Source: JACCZX01 sp040003315
GTDB lineage: Bacteria; Pseudomonadota; Gammaproteobacteria; Burkholderiales; Burkholderiaceae_F
Assembly (NCBI GenBank): GCA_040003315.1
Contig: JBDUCU010000062.1
Span: forward strand, 1 to 16,677
DNA: 16,677 bases
Direction: 5' to 3'
Shown: piece after piece, positions 16,511 through 16,677 of the stretch
Layout of the letters: every line of letters begins with the position of its first letter
Position numbering within the stretch: the stretch's first letter is position 1
The notes under the pieces: generated by a model
Databases searched by the model: none
The model's input: the letters and a program-made list of their open reading frames with translations, nothing else
What the model was told of the DNA's origin: nothing
Translations under genes and position numbers: made by a program

Positions 16511-16623
16511 CCTAGTATTTAACCTGCCTCCGCTGACCCGTGGTGGGCGGCGGGACCCGTGGCAAGTTGCTTGCCGGTCACTTTGCCGTCATTGGATTCC
16601 CAGGTCGGTCCACCCTAGTATTT
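16511..16623. repeat. Short direct repeats in the right-hand intergenic tail
   Basis: CCTAGTATTT occurs at 16511-16520 and again at 16614-16623, 103 bp apart, both shortly after a GTCGG. Between them GACCCGTGG also occurs twice (about 16538 and 16553), and GGCAAG-TTG-CTTGCC (16561-16575) is a perfect 6-bp stem with a 3-nt loop. No T-run follows the stem, so it is not a clear terminator. Confidence 0.45.
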
Positions 16624-16677
16624 GCCCAGCGCTTTCGTGCAGTTGGCATACGCTGGATATGGCTGACTCGCGACATC
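16519..16677 (-). pseudogene. Fragment of a protein-like frame with internal TAG; possible DUF3455 remnant
   Basis: Read on the minus strand from the window edge, one frame gives YPAYANCTKALGKY, then TAG (16615-16617), then GGPTWESNDGKVTGKQLATG and further residues to a TAA at 16519-16521. The same frame continues sensibly across the TAG, and the part GK-Y-x-GGPTWE..DGKVTGK resembles the HyaGPtWeaaDGS-VvGk segment of DUF3455 proteins. After that the resemblance is lost, where DUF3455 would continue. Either the gene is decayed, or a short gene ends at 16615, or the resemblance is chance. Most of the gene lies outside. Confidence 0.35.

Noticed and set aside
16561..16575. GGCAAG-TTG-CTTGCC hairpin as a terminator for the DUF2891 gene
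   Set aside because: No U-rich run follows on either strand, and it lies within a protein-like frame.

Overview
The window is GC-rich bacterial DNA, densely packed with genes on both strands. The gene content (a double-length UvrA, a methanethiol oxidase/Sco pair, a DUF2891 protein, a DUF6496 protein and two M20 amidohydrolases) suggests a betaproteobacterium, most likely of the Burkholderiales type. That placement is inference from family knowledge; there is no rRNA or other marker gene to confirm it. I saw no tRNA, rRNA, CRISPR array, transposase or integrase.

Layout. (1) 1-4001, minus strand: a probable three-gene unit read from right to left. It begins with an ArgE-type acetylornithine deacetylase, continues with a cytoplasmic molybdopterin oxidoreductase whose start overlaps argE by 4 bp, and ends with the N-terminal 201 residues of a PaaK-like adenylate-forming enzyme that runs off the window. 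(2) 4081-5271, plus strand: an M20D aminoacylase/hippurate-hydrolase-like enzyme, divergent from argE. (3) 5380-5910, plus strand: a small orphan lipoprotein. (4) 5927-7964, minus strand: a two-gene copper/sulfur unit, with the periplasmic methanethiol oxidase (SBP56 family, mtoX) first and a Sco1/SenC-type protein 10 bp behind it. (5) 8158-13890, plus strand: a 1910-residue UvrA that is two complete UvrA proteins fused head to tail, with four ABC ATPase modules. The linker between the halves is partly encoded by a 54-bp element bounded by perfect 11-bp inverted repeats. (6) 13918-14145, minus strand: a very basic, lysine-rich DUF6496 protein with a GTG start. (7) 14264-16477, plus strand: a secreted Sel1-repeat protein and a DUF2891 protein. 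(8) 16478-16677: a minus-strand frame that looks like protein but carries an in-frame TAG, together with short repeats; possibly a decayed gene.

How the genes fit together. MtoX oxidises methanethiol in the periplasm and is copper-dependent in characterised bacteria, so a Sco-type thiol/copper protein directly behind it is a sensible maturation partner. The MauG-like peroxidase reported beside mtoX in some bacteria is absent here. The fused UvrA is transcribed divergently from mtoX across a 193-bp intergenic region that holds an 8-bp inverted repeat. The left cluster combines deacylation, a Mo-dependent redox step and acyl-adenylate chemistry, which looks catabolic, but its substrate cannot be read from the sequence.

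The best candidates for a second look are the fused UvrA with its in-frame palindromic linker insert, and the Sco protein with an expanded CX5C motif coupled to mtoX.
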